Source: Methanocorpusculum labreanum Z (GTDB taxonomy: Archaea > Halobacteriota > Methanomicrobia > Methanomicrobiales > Methanocorpusculaceae). Taken from it: a DNA stretch of 64,000 nt. The notes below the pieces were generated by a model, which saw only the letters and a program-made list of their open reading frames with translations, did no database searches and had not been told where the DNA came from. The position numbers and the translations under genes were made by a program. Where the stretch lies: contig NC_008942.1 of the NCBI RefSeq assembly GCF_000015765.1, forward strand, positions 1,193,921 to 1,257,920, given 5' to 3'. This document shows positions 50,584 to 60,600 of this stretch, one piece after another. How positions within the stretch are numbered: position 1 is the stretch's first letter; each line of letters begins with the position of its first letter.

Positions 50584-50773
50584 CTATGAAAAAATGTCAC
50601 AAAAAGCGATCGATGCAGTATTCACCGGCCTGTTCAATCTGACCGATATACGGGTCACCCTAAGGGAGACCTCGCCTTTGCATCATCTCACCGATGAACA
50701 GAAGGAACGAACAAAAGACACCATCGAAAATATCCGAAAACAGCTTGAGATCCTCGAGGGAGAGCTCTTATGA
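50573..50773 (+). CDS. Small helical protein before SepCysS, possible mini SepCysE
   Basis: The 66-residue product reads MQTLYEKMSQKAIDAVFTGL and continues with a charged helix-turn-helix (LTDEQKERTKDTIENIRKQL). A start at the second Met (50594) is possible. Its stop codon overlaps the SepCysS ATG (four bases), so the two are coupled. SepCysE, the scaffold joining SepRS and SepCysS in other methanogens, has a helical part that binds SepCysS. This short protein may be such a part kept as a separate gene. That is a context-based inference, not a recognised homology. Confidence 0.6.
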   Translation: MQTLYEKMSQKAIDAVFTGLFNLTDIRVTLRETSPLHHLTDEQKERTKDTIENIRKQLEILEGELL

Positions 50774-51948
50774 AATGCGCAGGGCAGATCGAAGCCCGCG
50801 CCGTGGAAGAATCCTCGATCAATCTCGATCCGATCCAGGCGGCGGGGAGACTCACACCCGAAGCGATGAAAGCCGTCATCGCGTGGGGGGACGGATACTC
50901 CGTCTGTGACAACTGTCATAAACCCTTCCGCCTGGACTATGTGACAAAACCGCCGATCGCAGACTTCCACGAAGAAGCCGCGAAATGGCTCGGGATGGAC
51001 AAGATCCAGCTCGTGCCCGGAGCACGGCGGGCATTCCAGGAAGTCACCGGGGCACTTGTCGGAAAAGGCGAGCCGGTGATCATGACCGGGATGGGGCATT
51101 ACACGGCGTATTTGTCCGTCGAAGTTGTGAACGGCGTCGTCAGAGAGATCAGGCCGACGGCCGACCACCACATCACCGCCGATGCCGCCGCCGAGTCGAT
51201 CGAAAACGCCGTACGCGAATTCGGCTATGCTCCAAAACTCGTCTTTGTGGATGCGGTCGATTTTATGTACGGCAACATGCATGAAGTCGAAAAAATCGCC
51301 AAAGTCGCCCACCAGTACGACATCCCCGTTCTCTACAACGGCGTGTATACCGTCGGCGTTCTCCCGGTTGACGGGAAAAAACTCGGCGTCGATTTCGTTG
51401 TCGGATCCGGGCACAAAAGTATGGCGGCCCCCGCCCCGTCCGGGATTCTTGCGACCACCGATGAGTATGCGGAGATCGTTCTCCGCACAACAAAGATCCA
51501 AGGGGATATCACCGGCAGAAAGTTCGGCATCAAGCAGGTCGGTATCCTCGGCTGTTCGCTGATGGGCGACCCGGCGGTCGGGCTGATCGCCTCCTTCCCG
51601 CGGGTGAAAGAGCGGGTCAACCACTTCGACGAGGAACTGAAAAACCACAAGATCGTCACCGACGCTCTGCTCTCGATCGAAGGAACGAAGGTCGCGTCCG
51701 AGTATCCGCGAAAACACACCCTCACCCGTATGGATACGGCGGGATCCTTCGACGTCATCGCCCGGACCCATAAAAAACGCGGCTTCTTCCTCTCGAGCGC
51801 CTTAAACAAACGGGGGATCACCGGCATCATGCCGGGCGTCACCAAACAGTGGAAGTTCAACACCTACGGACTAACGAAAACACAGGCAGAGTATCTCGCT
51901 GATTCGTTCATCGAGATCGCCGAAGAAAATAGTATGGTCGTGGGGTAA
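50770..51948 (+). CDS. pscS: O-phosphoseryl-tRNA:Cys-tRNA synthase (SepCysS)
   Basis: The 392-residue PLP enzyme turns phosphoseryl-tRNA-Cys into cysteinyl-tRNA-Cys, the route to cysteine and Cys-tRNA in methanogens. Visible are INLDPIQAAGRLTPEA (about 17-32), CDNCHKPFR (about 47-55, conserved Cys), HHITADAAA, VDAVDFMYGNM (PLP Asp, about 160) and GSGHKSMAAPAPSG (about 212-225) with the Schiff-base Lys. A length near 390 is normal for the family. Start ATG 50770 overlaps the upstream small frame. A hairpin with T tract directly follows the stop. Confidence 0.97.
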   Translation: MKCAGQIEARAVEESSINLDPIQAAGRLTPEAMKAVIAWGDGYSVCDNCHKPFRLDYVTKPPIADFHEEAAKWLGMDKIQLVPGARRAFQEVTGALVGKGEPVIMTGMGHYTAYLSVEVVNGVVREIRPTADHHITADAAAESIENAVREFGYAPKLVFVDAVDFMYGNMHEVEKIAKVAHQYDIPVLYNGVYTVGVLPVDGKKLGVDFVVGSGHKSMAAPAPSGILATTDEYAEIVLRTTKIQGDITGRKFGIKQVGILGCSLMGDPAVGLIASFPRVKERVNHFDEELKNHKIVTDALLSIEGTKVASEYPRKHTLTRMDTAGSFDVIARTHKKRGFFLSSALNKRGITGIMPGVTKQWKFNTYGLTKTQAEYLADSFIEIAEENSMVVG

Positions 51949-51960
51949 ACCCCTTTTTTT
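51942..51960. terminator. Hairpin terminator after SepCysS
   Basis: GGGG (51942-51945) pairs with CCCC (51950-51953) around TAAA, followed by seven T residues. The hairpin includes the TAA stop of the SepCysS gene and meets the end of the convergent lipoprotein gene. Confidence 0.7.
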
Positions 51961-52750
51961 ATTTGGTGAAGACCATCACCACATAGCCTTTTTCGGCTGC
52001 CATTCCCCGGGACTGTTCCGTAAAGCCGATCAGCTCCATCTTTTCCGCAAACGAATCCGGCGTGTTCTTGCCGTCGGTATATACCGCCGCGATCACCGTG
52101 CTGACGTTCTGGCTCAGGAACTCGGCCTCATACTGAACGACGGCATGCTCGTATCCGACGATATTCATGACAAGCGTTATATTCGAGGTGAACCCTGCAT
52201 TCTGCGCAAGCTTCTGAACGGTCGTCGTATCCACTTCGACCGACTTCACGAGTACGCCGTCCGGCCGCACGATCCGGTTGTTTGTGATATCCGACGTCAC
52301 CGAGATCGCGACCGTGTTCGATCCGTACCCGATCGTCTTCTGCACGAACGTCACGCCGAGATCGTTATTCTGTTTCGTCAGGTTCAGAGACGGGATCAGA
52401 TACGGATTCGGTTCGACTGAAACCTGATTCACCGACATCGTCAGCTTATCGTTCATATATGCCGAAAGCGAGCCGATCCCCGCACCGAGTTCGATCAGCG
52501 GATTCTGCGGGATCAGATACCCGTCCACTGCGGCGACCATCTCGGGTTCATAGCCGTTTGGATCCAGCAGAAGTTTCCAGATAAACGTCCCGTCGACATA
52601 CGTCGGATCGACCGAGATCAGATTCCCGCGGATCATGACCTCGTTTGGCGTCGGATTCACCAGACCGACACACCCGGCCGTCAGAACGAATCCGACAATC
52701 AAAAGAGCCAAAATCAAAACCGAAACGGTTTTTCTCCCCGGTGTATTCAT
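51959..52750 (-). CDS. Lipoprotein of unknown function
   Basis: The 263-residue protein has a lipoprotein signal (VLILALLIVGFVLTAGC, Cys near residue 28), after which a beta-rich domain begins (TPNEVMIRGNLISVDPTYVD). Repeated strand-turn segments with Asn-Thr sites (SLNLTK, NITLVMN, NVSTVI) suggest a surface domain with possible N-glycosylation. A second domain-like C-terminal part ends YVVMVFTK. No family is recognised. It is convergent with SepCysS and divergent from the ATP synthase operon. Confidence 0.75.
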   Translation of the reverse strand: MNTPGRKTVSVLILALLIVGFVLTAGCVGLVNPTPNEVMIRGNLISVDPTYVDGTFIWKLLLDPNGYEPEMVAAVDGYLIPQNPLIELGAGIGSLSAYMNDKLTMSVNQVSVEPNPYLIPSLNLTKQNNDLGVTFVQKTIGYGSNTVAISVTSDITNNRIVRPDGVLVKSVEVDTTTVQKLAQNAGFTSNITLVMNIVGYEHAVVQYEAEFLSQNVSTVIAAVYTDGKNTPDSFAEKMELIGFTEQSRGMAAEKGYVVMVFTK

Positions 52751-52902
52751 AGTAAACTTTCGGAGGGCAATCTATTTGTAGATATTGTTTGATCCGGGAA
52801 AAATCGAGGAAACCCATCCCGCTGTCCGTCTTTTTTTGCCGCTCCCGCATCTCCTCACCACATAGAAGTGTGTATCAGAGGGGGAAAACCCGGGGCAAAT
52901 AA

Positions 52903-52953
52903 CGTAAGTATAAACATATCCGTTACCAAATAATATGTGCCGTGAGAGGAGGG
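52903..52953 (+). promoter_or_regulatory. Presumed promoter and ribosome site of the ATP synthase operon
   Basis: AAGTATAAACATAT (52906-52919) is TATA-like and lies about 45-50 bases before the first ATG. GAGAGGAGGGTTGG precedes the ATG at 52958 and contains a strong ribosome site. No other promoter is visible between the closely packed genes that follow. Confidence 0.5.
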
Positions 52954-52957
52954 TTGG

Positions 52958-53287
52958 ATGAAAACTGAGGTTCTGAAAAGCATTAAAGAAACCGAAGCAA
53001 AAAGTAAATCCACAATCACCGCAGCTGAAAGTGCCGCAGAGCAGACACTTGCAAATGCAAAACTCGAAGCTGACAACCTGATTGCCAAGGCAGAAACCAT
53101 TGCCGAGGATTACAAAAAGCAGAGACTTTTAGATGCACGGAATGTAGCAACAGCAAAGCATGCCGCTATTGTTACTCAGGGAAAGGCAGACGCCGATCAC
53201 CTGATTAACGCAGGAAGCAAAAAGCTCCCGCAGGCAACTTCGCTATTCGTAGAGCGGTTCAAGGAGAAACTGCATGTTTCAGCCTAG
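52958..53287 (+). CDS. ahaH: A1Ao ATP synthase subunit H
   Basis: The 109-residue protein is one long charged coiled coil (SIKETEAKSKSTITAAESAA, then AKAETIAEDYKKQRLLDA). In A/V-type ATPases subunit H pairs with subunit E to form the peripheral stalks. It starts the nine-gene operon H-I-K-E-C-F-A-B-D. Its stop overlaps the start of subunit I by 14 bases. The lower GC and more A-rich codons than in the surrounding core genes fit a strongly expressed operon. Confidence 0.9.
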   Translation: MKTEVLKSIKETEAKSKSTITAAESAAEQTLANAKLEADNLIAKAETIAEDYKKQRLLDARNVATAKHAAIVTQGKADADHLINAGSKKLPQATSLFVERFKEKLHVSA

Positions 53288-55259
53288 ACCGATGACCCAT
53301 TTGTTAATTGCCGCGAGCAAGGAGCAGATGGCGTCAGTTGTGACCGAATTATATCGTCACCAGATTTTCCACATCACCGATTTTGTAGATCAGGGGAAAG
53401 AAGGCTATGAAGGAGTTAAAATCGGCGTTCCTTTTGAAAACGCCGGAGAGCTCTCGAACAACCTCCTGAAAATACGCTCCATTGAGAGTGTGTTCCAGAC
53501 CGCCCCGTCTACGCAAAGCACTGTCCAGATGCGTCCTGCAGAAACGATTCGAGCAGCAATAGATAGCGAGCTTCCCAAAATTGAGGAGGAAGTTAGCAGT
53601 CTCACGGTAAAGCGATCGAATGCAGAGACCCGTATCCGGGAATGTGAACAGCGTATCAACGAACTCAAACCATTTGCCTTAGTGCCTCTAGAGCTTGATC
53701 TCTACAGAGGTTACGGCAGTCTGACGGTTTTTGCAGGGTACATCGAGCATGACCTTGACATCTCTGTTCCGCACGAAAAGACTTACGTCGCGGGAAAAGA
53801 CGGAAACTTCATAGTCGTCTTTGCAGAGAGCAAAAACGCAGCAGACATCGAAAGGCAGCTGGCCGATGCAGGCTTCCAGAGCGTTTCCCTGCCGGTTGAA
53901 TCCGGCACGGTCCAGGCAGCAGTGGAGAAATACACTGTCGAACTGGGTAAAGAGACACAGATCCGTGAAGACTGTACCGCAAAGATCGTTGAACTCAAAG
54001 CAAAATACGCAGACTTACTCGCCGCTTGCGATGAAGTATTGTCCTGTGATGTGGAACGTGCCGAAGCGCCGCTTCGATTTGCAACCACCGACGAAGCTTT
54101 CGTCATTGACGGCTGGATCCCGGCCGACACGGTGGATAAAATCACAGCAGCACTCAACCAGGCAACTGGTGAACGCGTTTATGTAACCGTGGATCCTTCG
54201 GATTACGAAGCGACCGCGGTACCGGTGGAATATAATAATCCATCATTTGCAAAGCCCGCCGAACTGTTTATGGACCTGTATTCCCGTCCAAAATACAAAG
54301 AACTGGACCCGACCATTATCCTTGCGATCATGTTCCCCTTGCTCTTTGGATTCATTGTCGGCGATCTGGGATATGGTCTTCTTTATCTGGCTCTTGCCCT
54401 CGTCCTTCGTAAGACTTTACTTAAAATGGGCGAAACGGGATACAAAGCCTTTATCATCATCCTTGGAGCAGCTATTTCAACGAGCGTCTTCGGACTTCTC
54501 TATAGTGAGTTCTTTGGTATGAGTCTCCCCTGGCACTCGATTATTTTCTCCCGTCACCTTCCAATTGGTGCCGGCATGGAACACGCGATGCCCCAGGTTA
54601 TTGAACTGCTGATAGTATCAGCCCTTCTTGGTGTCATCTACATCAGCGTTGGCCGTTTCTTCGGAATGATCAATCACTACAGAATGGATCACCCCGGAAG
54701 CCACCGGACAAAAGCAGTCCTTGCACAGCTTGGATGGAACTTTATCTTGTGGGGCATTCTGGTGCTTATCCTGAGTGTGGCTGACTTAAACGAATACTGC
54801 CAGTTCCCCTTTGCACTTCCCACATTTGTCGCGTACCCGACCATTGCTGGAATTATAGGTGCAATTCTGATCGTCGTTGGTTGTGTGTTCGTCGCTATCG
54901 AGAACCCACTTGACCTGATGGAAATCCCAACAAACACGCTTTCCCACATGCTGTCCTTCTGCCGTCTTGCTGCAGTCGGTCTTTCATCCGTGGCGATCGC
55001 AATGGTCGTTAACTTCATGGCTGTCGATTTATTCATCAGCCCTGCAATGGCCAACCTGGATGTTGTTGGTGTACTATTGATTATTGTGGGTGTCATAATT
55101 CTTATATTAGGTCACGCACTCAACGTCGCCCTTGGTATTCTTGGCGGTGCTCTGCACCCGATTCGTTTACACTATGTCGAATTCTTTACCAAATTCTACC
55201 AGGGCGGAGGAATCATATACAAGCCCTTTGGACTTAAAAGAAAATTCTCTGAGGAATAA
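53274..55259 (+). CDS. A1Ao ATP synthase subunit I (a-subunit)
   Basis: The 661-residue protein has a soluble N-terminal half with coiled-coil (IDSELPKIEEEVSSLTVKRS, about 103-122) and a membrane half with about seven or eight segments (for example ILAIMFPLLFGFIVGDLGYG, about 350-370). It forms the ion half-channels beside the c-ring; an essential Arg is expected in the late membrane part (FCRLAAVGLSS, about 563). The length is normal for A-type subunit I. Its start lies inside the end of subunit H. Confidence 0.95.
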   Translation: MFQPRPMTHLLIAASKEQMASVVTELYRHQIFHITDFVDQGKEGYEGVKIGVPFENAGELSNNLLKIRSIESVFQTAPSTQSTVQMRPAETIRAAIDSELPKIEEEVSSLTVKRSNAETRIRECEQRINELKPFALVPLELDLYRGYGSLTVFAGYIEHDLDISVPHEKTYVAGKDGNFIVVFAESKNAADIERQLADAGFQSVSLPVESGTVQAAVEKYTVELGKETQIREDCTAKIVELKAKYADLLAACDEVLSCDVERAEAPLRFATTDEAFVIDGWIPADTVDKITAALNQATGERVYVTVDPSDYEATAVPVEYNNPSFAKPAELFMDLYSRPKYKELDPTIILAIMFPLLFGFIVGDLGYGLLYLALALVLRKTLLKMGETGYKAFIIILGAAISTSVFGLLYSEFFGMSLPWHSIIFSRHLPIGAGMEHAMPQVIELLIVSALLGVIYISVGRFFGMINHYRMDHPGSHRTKAVLAQLGWNFILWGILVLILSVADLNEYCQFPFALPTFVAYPTIAGIIGAILIVVGCVFVAIENPLDLMEIPTNTLSHMLSFCRLAAVGLSSVAIAMVVNFMAVDLFISPAMANLDVVGVLLIIVGVIILILGHALNVALGILGGALHPIRLHYVEFFTKFYQGGGIIYKPFGLKRKFSEE

Positions 55260-55262
55260 AAA

Positions 55263-55514
55263 ATGGCAATCGAATCTATGACAGTAGAAGCAGCAACAGC
55301 ATTAGCATCCGGATACACCGCAATCGGCGCAGGTCTCGCAGTAGGTCTCGCTGGTGTCGGTACCGGTATTGGTGAAATGGGTATCGGAGCAGCCGCAGTC
55401 GGCGCAACCGCAGAAGACCGTGGAATGTTCGGTCTTGCATTACTCTTCACCGTTCTTCCGGAAACCGTCGTTATCTTCGGTCTCGTTATCGCACTGCTCT
55501 TGATCTTCGTCTAA
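55263..55514 (+). CDS. atpK: A1Ao ATP synthase subunit K (c-ring)
   Basis: The 83-residue proteolipid has two transmembrane helices, the first glycine-rich (GAGLAVGLAGVGTGIGEMGI) and the second with LPETVVIFGLVIALLLIFV. The Glu in LPET (about residue 66) is the ion-binding carboxylate. One hairpin, hence one binding site, per subunit is the simple form; some archaea have duplicated or triplicated versions. An additional Glu in GIGEMG could help in ion choice, which cannot be settled here. Confidence 0.96.
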   Translation: MAIESMTVEAATALASGYTAIGAGLAVGLAGVGTGIGEMGIGAAAVGATAEDRGMFGLALLFTVLPETVVIFGLVIALLLIFV

Positions 55515-55529
55515 GCGGAGCAGTCTGAT

Positions 55530-56108
55530 ATGGGACTTGAGGTAGTAGTAGACGAAATCAAAGCAAAGGGTGACCGAGAAGCTGCCGCTATCAAAGCAGC
55601 AGCAGAGGCACAGGCAAAAGAGATCGTCAACGAAGCAAACCTCCGTGCAAACGAGATCCGTCTCGCAGCCGAGAAAGACGCTGATACACAGGCCGACCGG
55701 ATCATGATCCGTGAAGTCGCCAGCGCCAATCTGGTTGTGAAGCGTGATTTCTTAAACGCACAAAAGGAACTTCTTGACAAAGTCTACACCAGTGCAGCAG
55801 AGGAGATCGCTAACCTCCCGGCAGACGTACACGCAAAAGCCGTACGTGAACTCTTGAAAGAGTCTGCCAAGCAGATCAAAGCGGGTGTCGTTTTCACCAA
55901 CGCACGCGACGAGAAGGCTGCAAAAGAGGCAATTAGCGGTTTAAAAACCCTGAGCGGATTTACGTTTGGAGGAATCACCGACATCGCCGGCGGTGTCGTT
56001 GTACAAAGTACCGATGGTCAGCTCACACTTGACTTCTCATACCAGACCTTTATGGGTGAAGTCTGGGAAACAAGTCTGAAAGATGCATCGGAGATATTGT
56101 TCGGATGA
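55530..56108 (+). CDS. atpE: A1Ao ATP synthase subunit E
   Basis: The 192-residue protein has a long Ala/Glu/Lys-rich helix (DEIKAKGDREAAAIKAAAEA) followed by a globular C-terminal domain ending DASEILFG, the V-type E-subunit build. It forms the outer stalk with subunit H and fixes the A1 head. GGVVVQSTDGQLTLDFSYQT is the conserved C-terminal segment. It lies between K and C with short spacers of 15 and 8 bases. Confidence 0.94.
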   Translation: MGLEVVVDEIKAKGDREAAAIKAAAEAQAKEIVNEANLRANEIRLAAEKDADTQADRIMIREVASANLVVKRDFLNAQKELLDKVYTSAAEEIANLPADVHAKAVRELLKESAKQIKAGVVFTNARDEKAAKEAISGLKTLSGFTFGGITDIAGGVVVQSTDGQLTLDFSYQTFMGEVWETSLKDASEILFG

Positions 56109-56116
56109 GGTAAACA

Positions 56117-57175
56117 ATGACTGAGGTAATGAGCGGAACTGCTCCCTATATCTATGTTTCAACCCGCATGCGGGTCCGCAAAGCGAAGCTCATCCCGCGG
56201 GAAGAATATCTTCGCATGCTGAACATGGGTCTCACTGAGTTTACCAGACTCATTGAGGAGATGGAGTACAAACGCGAAATCGATGAACTTTCAGCATCCT
56301 TTAAAGGTGTCGACCTCATCGAAAACGCCATGTCCTGGAACCTTGCAAAGGAGTATCAGCGTGTGATCGCTCTGGCTCCTGGAGAGATGAAAGGATTTAC
56401 CCGTGATTACCTGCATAAGTGGGATATCCAGAACATTCTGAGTATCCTGCGAGGTAAAGAACTCGGATTTTCCGACGGGAAGATCCGTGCAGTACTTGTC
56501 CCGGCCGGTGCACTCGATGCATCGACGCTGGACCGGCTTGTCGCCGAGTCATCGGTTGAACGTATCGTTGAACAGCTGCCCGTAAAGCAGATGTCGGCGA
56601 TTCTCAGCGAAGGACTCAGCGAGGCAATCGAGACCCATTCGTTTGGGAAGATCGAGAACGAGCTGTATAAGTACTATTATGCAACGCTGATCAAAGCAGC
56701 ACGTGGCGGTATGAAGGGCGGACGTCCGTTCCTGAAATATGTCATGTTCGAAATCGACATCAAAAACATCACCAGTGTTTTCAGAATGCGTGCACAGGGC
56801 GGCGACAACGCAGCCCAGCAGAACATCTGGATCCCCGGCGGTTCATTCAAACCTGAAGAGCTCGAAAGACTCAGCAGTGTTGAAAGCACCGATGAAGTGG
56901 TCGATTCGCTGAAAAAGAAGATCAAAGTCACCGTGCTCCTTGATGCACTTGAATCTCTGCGTGAGAAGAAACCGATTTATTCGATCGAAAGCACCCTGAT
57001 TGCAGCTCAGCTCAATCAGATGGACAAAGTATCGAAACGCAATCCGTTCTCAATCTCGCCGCTTCTCGTGTATCTCGAAAGAAAGAAGTATGAAGTATCC
57101 AATCTCCGTGCCATTGCCCGTGGAAAAGAAGCAGGCCTGGACGCGGAGACACTCGAAAAGTACCTGGTGATGTAA
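56117..57175 (+). CDS. atpC: A1Ao ATP synthase subunit C
   Basis: The 352-residue protein is the socket of the central stalk that couples the c-ring to the D/F shaft. It shows three similar helical repeats, the V-type d-subunit pattern: YIYVSTRMRVRKAKLIPREE at the start, WDIQNILSILRGKELG (about 98-113) and KYVMFEIDIKNITSVFRMRA (about 208-227). Each has an acidic/arginine helix pair. The protein ends with GLDAETLEKYLVM. Length is normal. The next start follows immediately after the stop. Confidence 0.95.
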   Translation: MTEVMSGTAPYIYVSTRMRVRKAKLIPREEYLRMLNMGLTEFTRLIEEMEYKREIDELSASFKGVDLIENAMSWNLAKEYQRVIALAPGEMKGFTRDYLHKWDIQNILSILRGKELGFSDGKIRAVLVPAGALDASTLDRLVAESSVERIVEQLPVKQMSAILSEGLSEAIETHSFGKIENELYKYYYATLIKAARGGMKGGRPFLKYVMFEIDIKNITSVFRMRAQGGDNAAQQNIWIPGGSFKPEELERLSSVESTDEVVDSLKKKIKVTVLLDALESLREKKPIYSIESTLIAAQLNQMDKVSKRNPFSISPLLVYLERKKYEVSNLRAIARGKEAGLDAETLEKYLVM

Positions 57176-57478
57176 ATGGAAATCGCAGTAATTGGAAATA
57201 AGGAGTTTGTCTTGGGATTCCAGCTCGCTGGCATCAAAAAGACCTACTCTGCAGAAAATCCCGAAAAACTTGCCGAGACCATTACGAAGGTACTTGACGA
57301 CACGAATGTGGGCATACTTGTGCTGCAGAGCACTGACCTTGAACAGATCCCGCGTCGCCTGCAGGTAATCATTGAAAATTCTGTCAAACCGACCATCGTT
57401 ACAATCGGCGGGCAGGAGGCAGGTCTCTCCCTGAGGGAGCGTATAAAACGTTCGGTGGGTGTTGATTTGTGGAAGTAA
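57176..57478 (+). CDS. atpF: A1Ao ATP synthase subunit F
   Basis: The 100-residue protein begins [20 protein letters not shown], the usual F-subunit strand-helix start, and has [15 protein letters not shown] followed by [15 protein letters not shown]. It binds subunit D in the central shaft and tunes activity. Its stop overlaps the start of subunit A by ten bases. Confidence 0.95.
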   Translation: MEIAVIGNKEFVLGFQLAGIKKTYSAENPEKLAETITKVLDDTNVGILVLQSTDLEQIPRRLQVIIENSVKPTIVTIGGQEAGLSLRERIKRSVGVDLWK

Positions 57479-59214
57479 ATAGCAAACCAGGAATACTCAA
57501 AAGAATTGCAGGACCTGTGGTCACTGCAGTTGATCTTGATGCACACATGTATGATGTGGTCAAGGTCGGAAACGAGGAACTGATGGGAGAGGTCATCAAG
57601 ATCGACGGTGCAGACACCGTTATTCAGGTCTATGAATCTACCACGGGCATTCGCCCGGGTGAGCCCGTCATAAACACCGGTCTTTCGCTCGCAGTCGAGC
57701 TTGGTCCGGGTCTCTTGACCAGTATCTACGACGGTATCCAGCGTCCGCTCGAAGTGCTTATCCAGAAGATGGGTAACTTCATTGCACGCGGTGTTACCGC
57801 ACCGGGACTGGACCACGAGAAGAAATGGACCTTCAAACCGGTCGTTCACGTCGGAGACAATGTCGTCCCCGGACAGATCGTCGGTGAAGTTCAGGAAACA
57901 CGCAGTATCGTGCACAAGATCATGGTCCCGCCACTCGCAAAGGGCGGCAAGGTCACCAAGATCAATGCAGGAGACTTCACCGTTGATGAGATCGTTATCG
58001 AACTCGACTCCGGCGAATCCTTCCCGATGATGCAGAAATGGCCGGTCCGTGTCCCGCGTCCGTACGTGGAAAAACACAGCCCGAGCATCCCCCTCCTGAC
58101 CGGACAGAGAATCCTTGACGGACTCTTCCCGATCGCAAAAGGCGGAACAGCAGCTATCCCCGGACCGTTCGGATCCGGAAAGACCGTTACCCAGCAGCAG
58201 CTGGCAAAATGGTCCGACGCAGAAATCGTGGTCTACATCGGCTGCGGTGAACGCGGCAACGAGATGACCGAAGTTCTGACCGAGTTCCCCGAACTCCAGG
58301 ACCCGAAAACCGGAAACTCTCTCATGGAGAGAACGATTCTCATCGCAAACACTTCCAACATGCCTGTGGCAGCACGTGAAGCATCCGTGTACACCGGTAT
58401 TACTCTTGCAGAGTACTTCCGTGACATGGGCTACGATGTCGCATTAATGGCAGACTCCACCTCCCGGTGGGCAGAAGCAATGCGTGAAATCTGTTCACGT
58501 CTTGAAGAGATGCCCGGAGAAGAAGGTTATCCGGCATACCTGTCCTCCAGACTCTCCGAGTTCTACGAGCGTGCAGGACTTGTCGAGCCGCTCGCAGGCG
58601 GATCAGGCTCTGTATCCGTTATCGGCGCAGTTTCCCCTGCCGGCGGAGATTTCTCCGAACCGGTCACGCAGAACACGCTTCGTATCGTCAAAGTCTTCTG
58701 GGCACTTGATGCAAACCTCTCCCGCCGTCGCCACTTCCCGGCAATCAACTGGCTGCAGTCCTACTCTCTGTACATGGCTCAGCTGAACGATTACTACGAC
58801 GAGAAGGTCTCACCCGACTGGAACAAACTCCGGTCATGGTTCATGGAAGTTCTTCAGAAGGAAGCCGAACTCCAGGAAATCGTGCAGCTCGTCGGATCCG
58901 ACGCACTGCCCGAGACCGAACAGATCACCATCGAAGTCGCCAGAATGATGCGGGAACTTTTCCTGCAGCAGAACGGTTTCGACCCGGTCGACACCTACTG
59001 CGATCTGCCCAAACAGCTTGACATGTTCAAGATGATCAGAACCTACGCAGACCTTGCATACGCCGCACAGGCAGCAGGCGTCCCGCCGTCGCAGATCCTT
59101 GCAGTCAAAGCAAAGAACGAAATGCCGCAGGTCAAATTCACCAAGGACTACAAACCGGTTCTTGACAAGATCTACGCAGGCATGGAAGCAGAATTCAAGG
59201 CACTGAGGGCATAA
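57469..59214 (+). CDS. atpA: A1Ao ATP synthase catalytic subunit A
   Basis: The 581-residue catalytic subunit carries the P-loop [17 protein letters not shown] (about 227-243), the non-homologous insertion of A/V-type A subunits (about 115-190), the [11 protein letters not shown] segment (about 258) and [12 protein letters not shown] (about 325-340). ATP is made or hydrolysed here at the interface to subunit B. The start is GTG 57469, inside the end of subunit F; there is no better start. Length 575-590 is standard. Confidence 0.98.
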   Translation: MEVNSKPGILKRIAGPVVTAVDLDAHMYDVVKVGNEELMGEVIKIDGADTVIQVYESTTGIRPGEPVINTGLSLAVELGPGLLTSIYDGIQRPLEVLIQKMGNFIARGVTAPGLDHEKKWTFKPVVHVGDNVVPGQIVGEVQETRSIVHKIMVPPLAKGGKVTKINAGDFTVDEIVIELDSGESFPMMQKWPVRVPRPYVEKHSPSIPLLTGQRILDGLFPIAKGGTAAIPGPFGSGKTVTQQQLAKWSDAEIVVYIGCGERGNEMTEVLTEFPELQDPKTGNSLMERTILIANTSNMPVAAREASVYTGITLAEYFRDMGYDVALMADSTSRWAEAMREICSRLEEMPGEEGYPAYLSSRLSEFYERAGLVEPLAGGSGSVSVIGAVSPAGGDFSEPVTQNTLRIVKVFWALDANLSRRRHFPAINWLQSYSLYMAQLNDYYDEKVSPDWNKLRSWFMEVLQKEAELQEIVQLVGSDALPETEQITIEVARMMRELFLQQNGFDPVDTYCDLPKQLDMFKMIRTYADLAYAAQAAGVPPSQILAVKAKNEMPQVKFTKDYKPVLDKIYAGMEAEFKALRA

Positions 59215-59216
59215 AC

Positions 59217-60593
59217 ATGAAAGAATATAAGACAGTCTCTAAAGTTGCCGGACCACTGCTTTTCGTCGAAAAGACCGAGCCGGTCAGCTACGAAGAGCAG
59301 GTCAGCCTTGTTCTTGCCGACGGCACGATGAAACGCGGACAGGTCCTTGATACCTCCGAAGATCTCGTCGTCGTACAGTGTTTCGAGACCACTACCGGTC
59401 TTGGACGCGACACCGGTGTCCGTTTCCTTGGTGAAACCTTCAAGATGCCGGTCTCAAAGACCATGCTCGGACGTATCCTGTCCGGCGGTGGAAAGCCCAT
59501 CGACGGCGGACCGGCTATCGTCCCCGACAAGCGTCTCGACATCAACGGAGCAGCTATCAACCCGTATGCACGTGGAACGCCGAGAGATTTCATCCAGACC
59601 GGTATCTCCACCATCGACGGAACCAACACCCTTGTCCGTGGTCAGAAGCTTCCGATCTTCTCGTCTGCCGGTTTACCGCACAACGAGATCGCACTTCAGA
59701 TCGCCCGTCAGGCAAAAGTGCCCGGATCATCCGACGAGTTCGCCGTAGTTTTCGCTGCAATGGGTATCACCCGTGAAGAAGCAAACTACTTCATGGCAGA
59801 CTTCGAGAGAACCGGTGCACTTGAGCGTGCAGTCGTGTTCCTGAACTTAGCAGATGACCCCGCCGTCGAGCGTACGGTCACGCCGCGTCTTGCACTCACC
59901 ACTGCCGAGTACCTTGCATACGAGCTTGGTTACCACGTGCTGGTTATCTTAACCGATATGACGAACTACTGTGAAGCACTTCGTCAGATCGGTGCTGCCC
60001 GTGAAGAAGTTCCGGGTCGCCGCGGATATCCGGGTTACATGTACACCGATCTTGCATCCATCTACGAGCGTGCAGGTATCATCAAGGGCCTGAAAGGATC
60101 CGTTACCCAGATTCCGATCCTGACCATGCCCGGCGACGATATCACCCACCCGATCCCCGATCTTACCGGATACATTACGGAAGGTCAGATCGTTATTTCC
60201 CCGGAGTTACACCGTAAGGGTATCTATCCGCCAATCAACGTTCTGCCGTCCTTATCCCGTCTGATGAACCTCGGTATCGGTAAAGGCATGACCCGTGAGG
60301 ACCACAAGAAGGTCTCCGATATGATGTACTCCGGTTACGCAGAAGGTGTCGATCTCCGCGGCTTAGTGGCCATTGTCGGAAAAGACGCACTGTCAGAGCG
60401 TGACCAGAAGTTCTTAGAGTTCGCCGATGCATTCGAAGACAAGTTCGTCCGCCAGGGATCCGACGAGGACAGAACCATCGCCCAGACGCTTGACGTCGGA
60501 TGGGGTATGTTCACCCAGCTCCCGGAGAGCGAACTTGAGAAGCGTATCGACCGTGACCTGATCAAGACCTACCACCCGAACTACAGGAAGTGA
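59217..60593 (+). CDS. atpB: A1Ao ATP synthase regulatory subunit B
   Basis: The 458-residue non-catalytic subunit has the fold of subunit A but no intact P-loop at the expected position ([20 protein letters not shown] instead). The [19 protein letters not shown] segment (about 243-261) and the [16 protein letters not shown] region match B subunits. It alternates with A in the hexamer and binds nucleotide weakly. The start is two bases after the stop of A. Confidence 0.97.
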   Translation: MKEYKTVSKVAGPLLFVEKTEPVSYEEQVSLVLADGTMKRGQVLDTSEDLVVVQCFETTTGLGRDTGVRFLGETFKMPVSKTMLGRILSGGGKPIDGGPAIVPDKRLDINGAAINPYARGTPRDFIQTGISTIDGTNTLVRGQKLPIFSSAGLPHNEIALQIARQAKVPGSSDEFAVVFAAMGITREEANYFMADFERTGALERAVVFLNLADDPAVERTVTPRLALTTAEYLAYELGYHVLVILTDMTNYCEALRQIGAAREEVPGRRGYPGYMYTDLASIYERAGIIKGLKGSVTQIPILTMPGDDITHPIPDLTGYITEGQIVISPELHRKGIYPPINVLPSLSRLMNLGIGKGMTREDHKKVSDMMYSGYAEGVDLRGLVAIVGKDALSERDQKFLEFADAFEDKFVRQGSDEDRTIAQTLDVGWGMFTQLPESELEKRIDRDLIKTYHPNYRK

Positions 60594-60600
60594 GTAAGTC

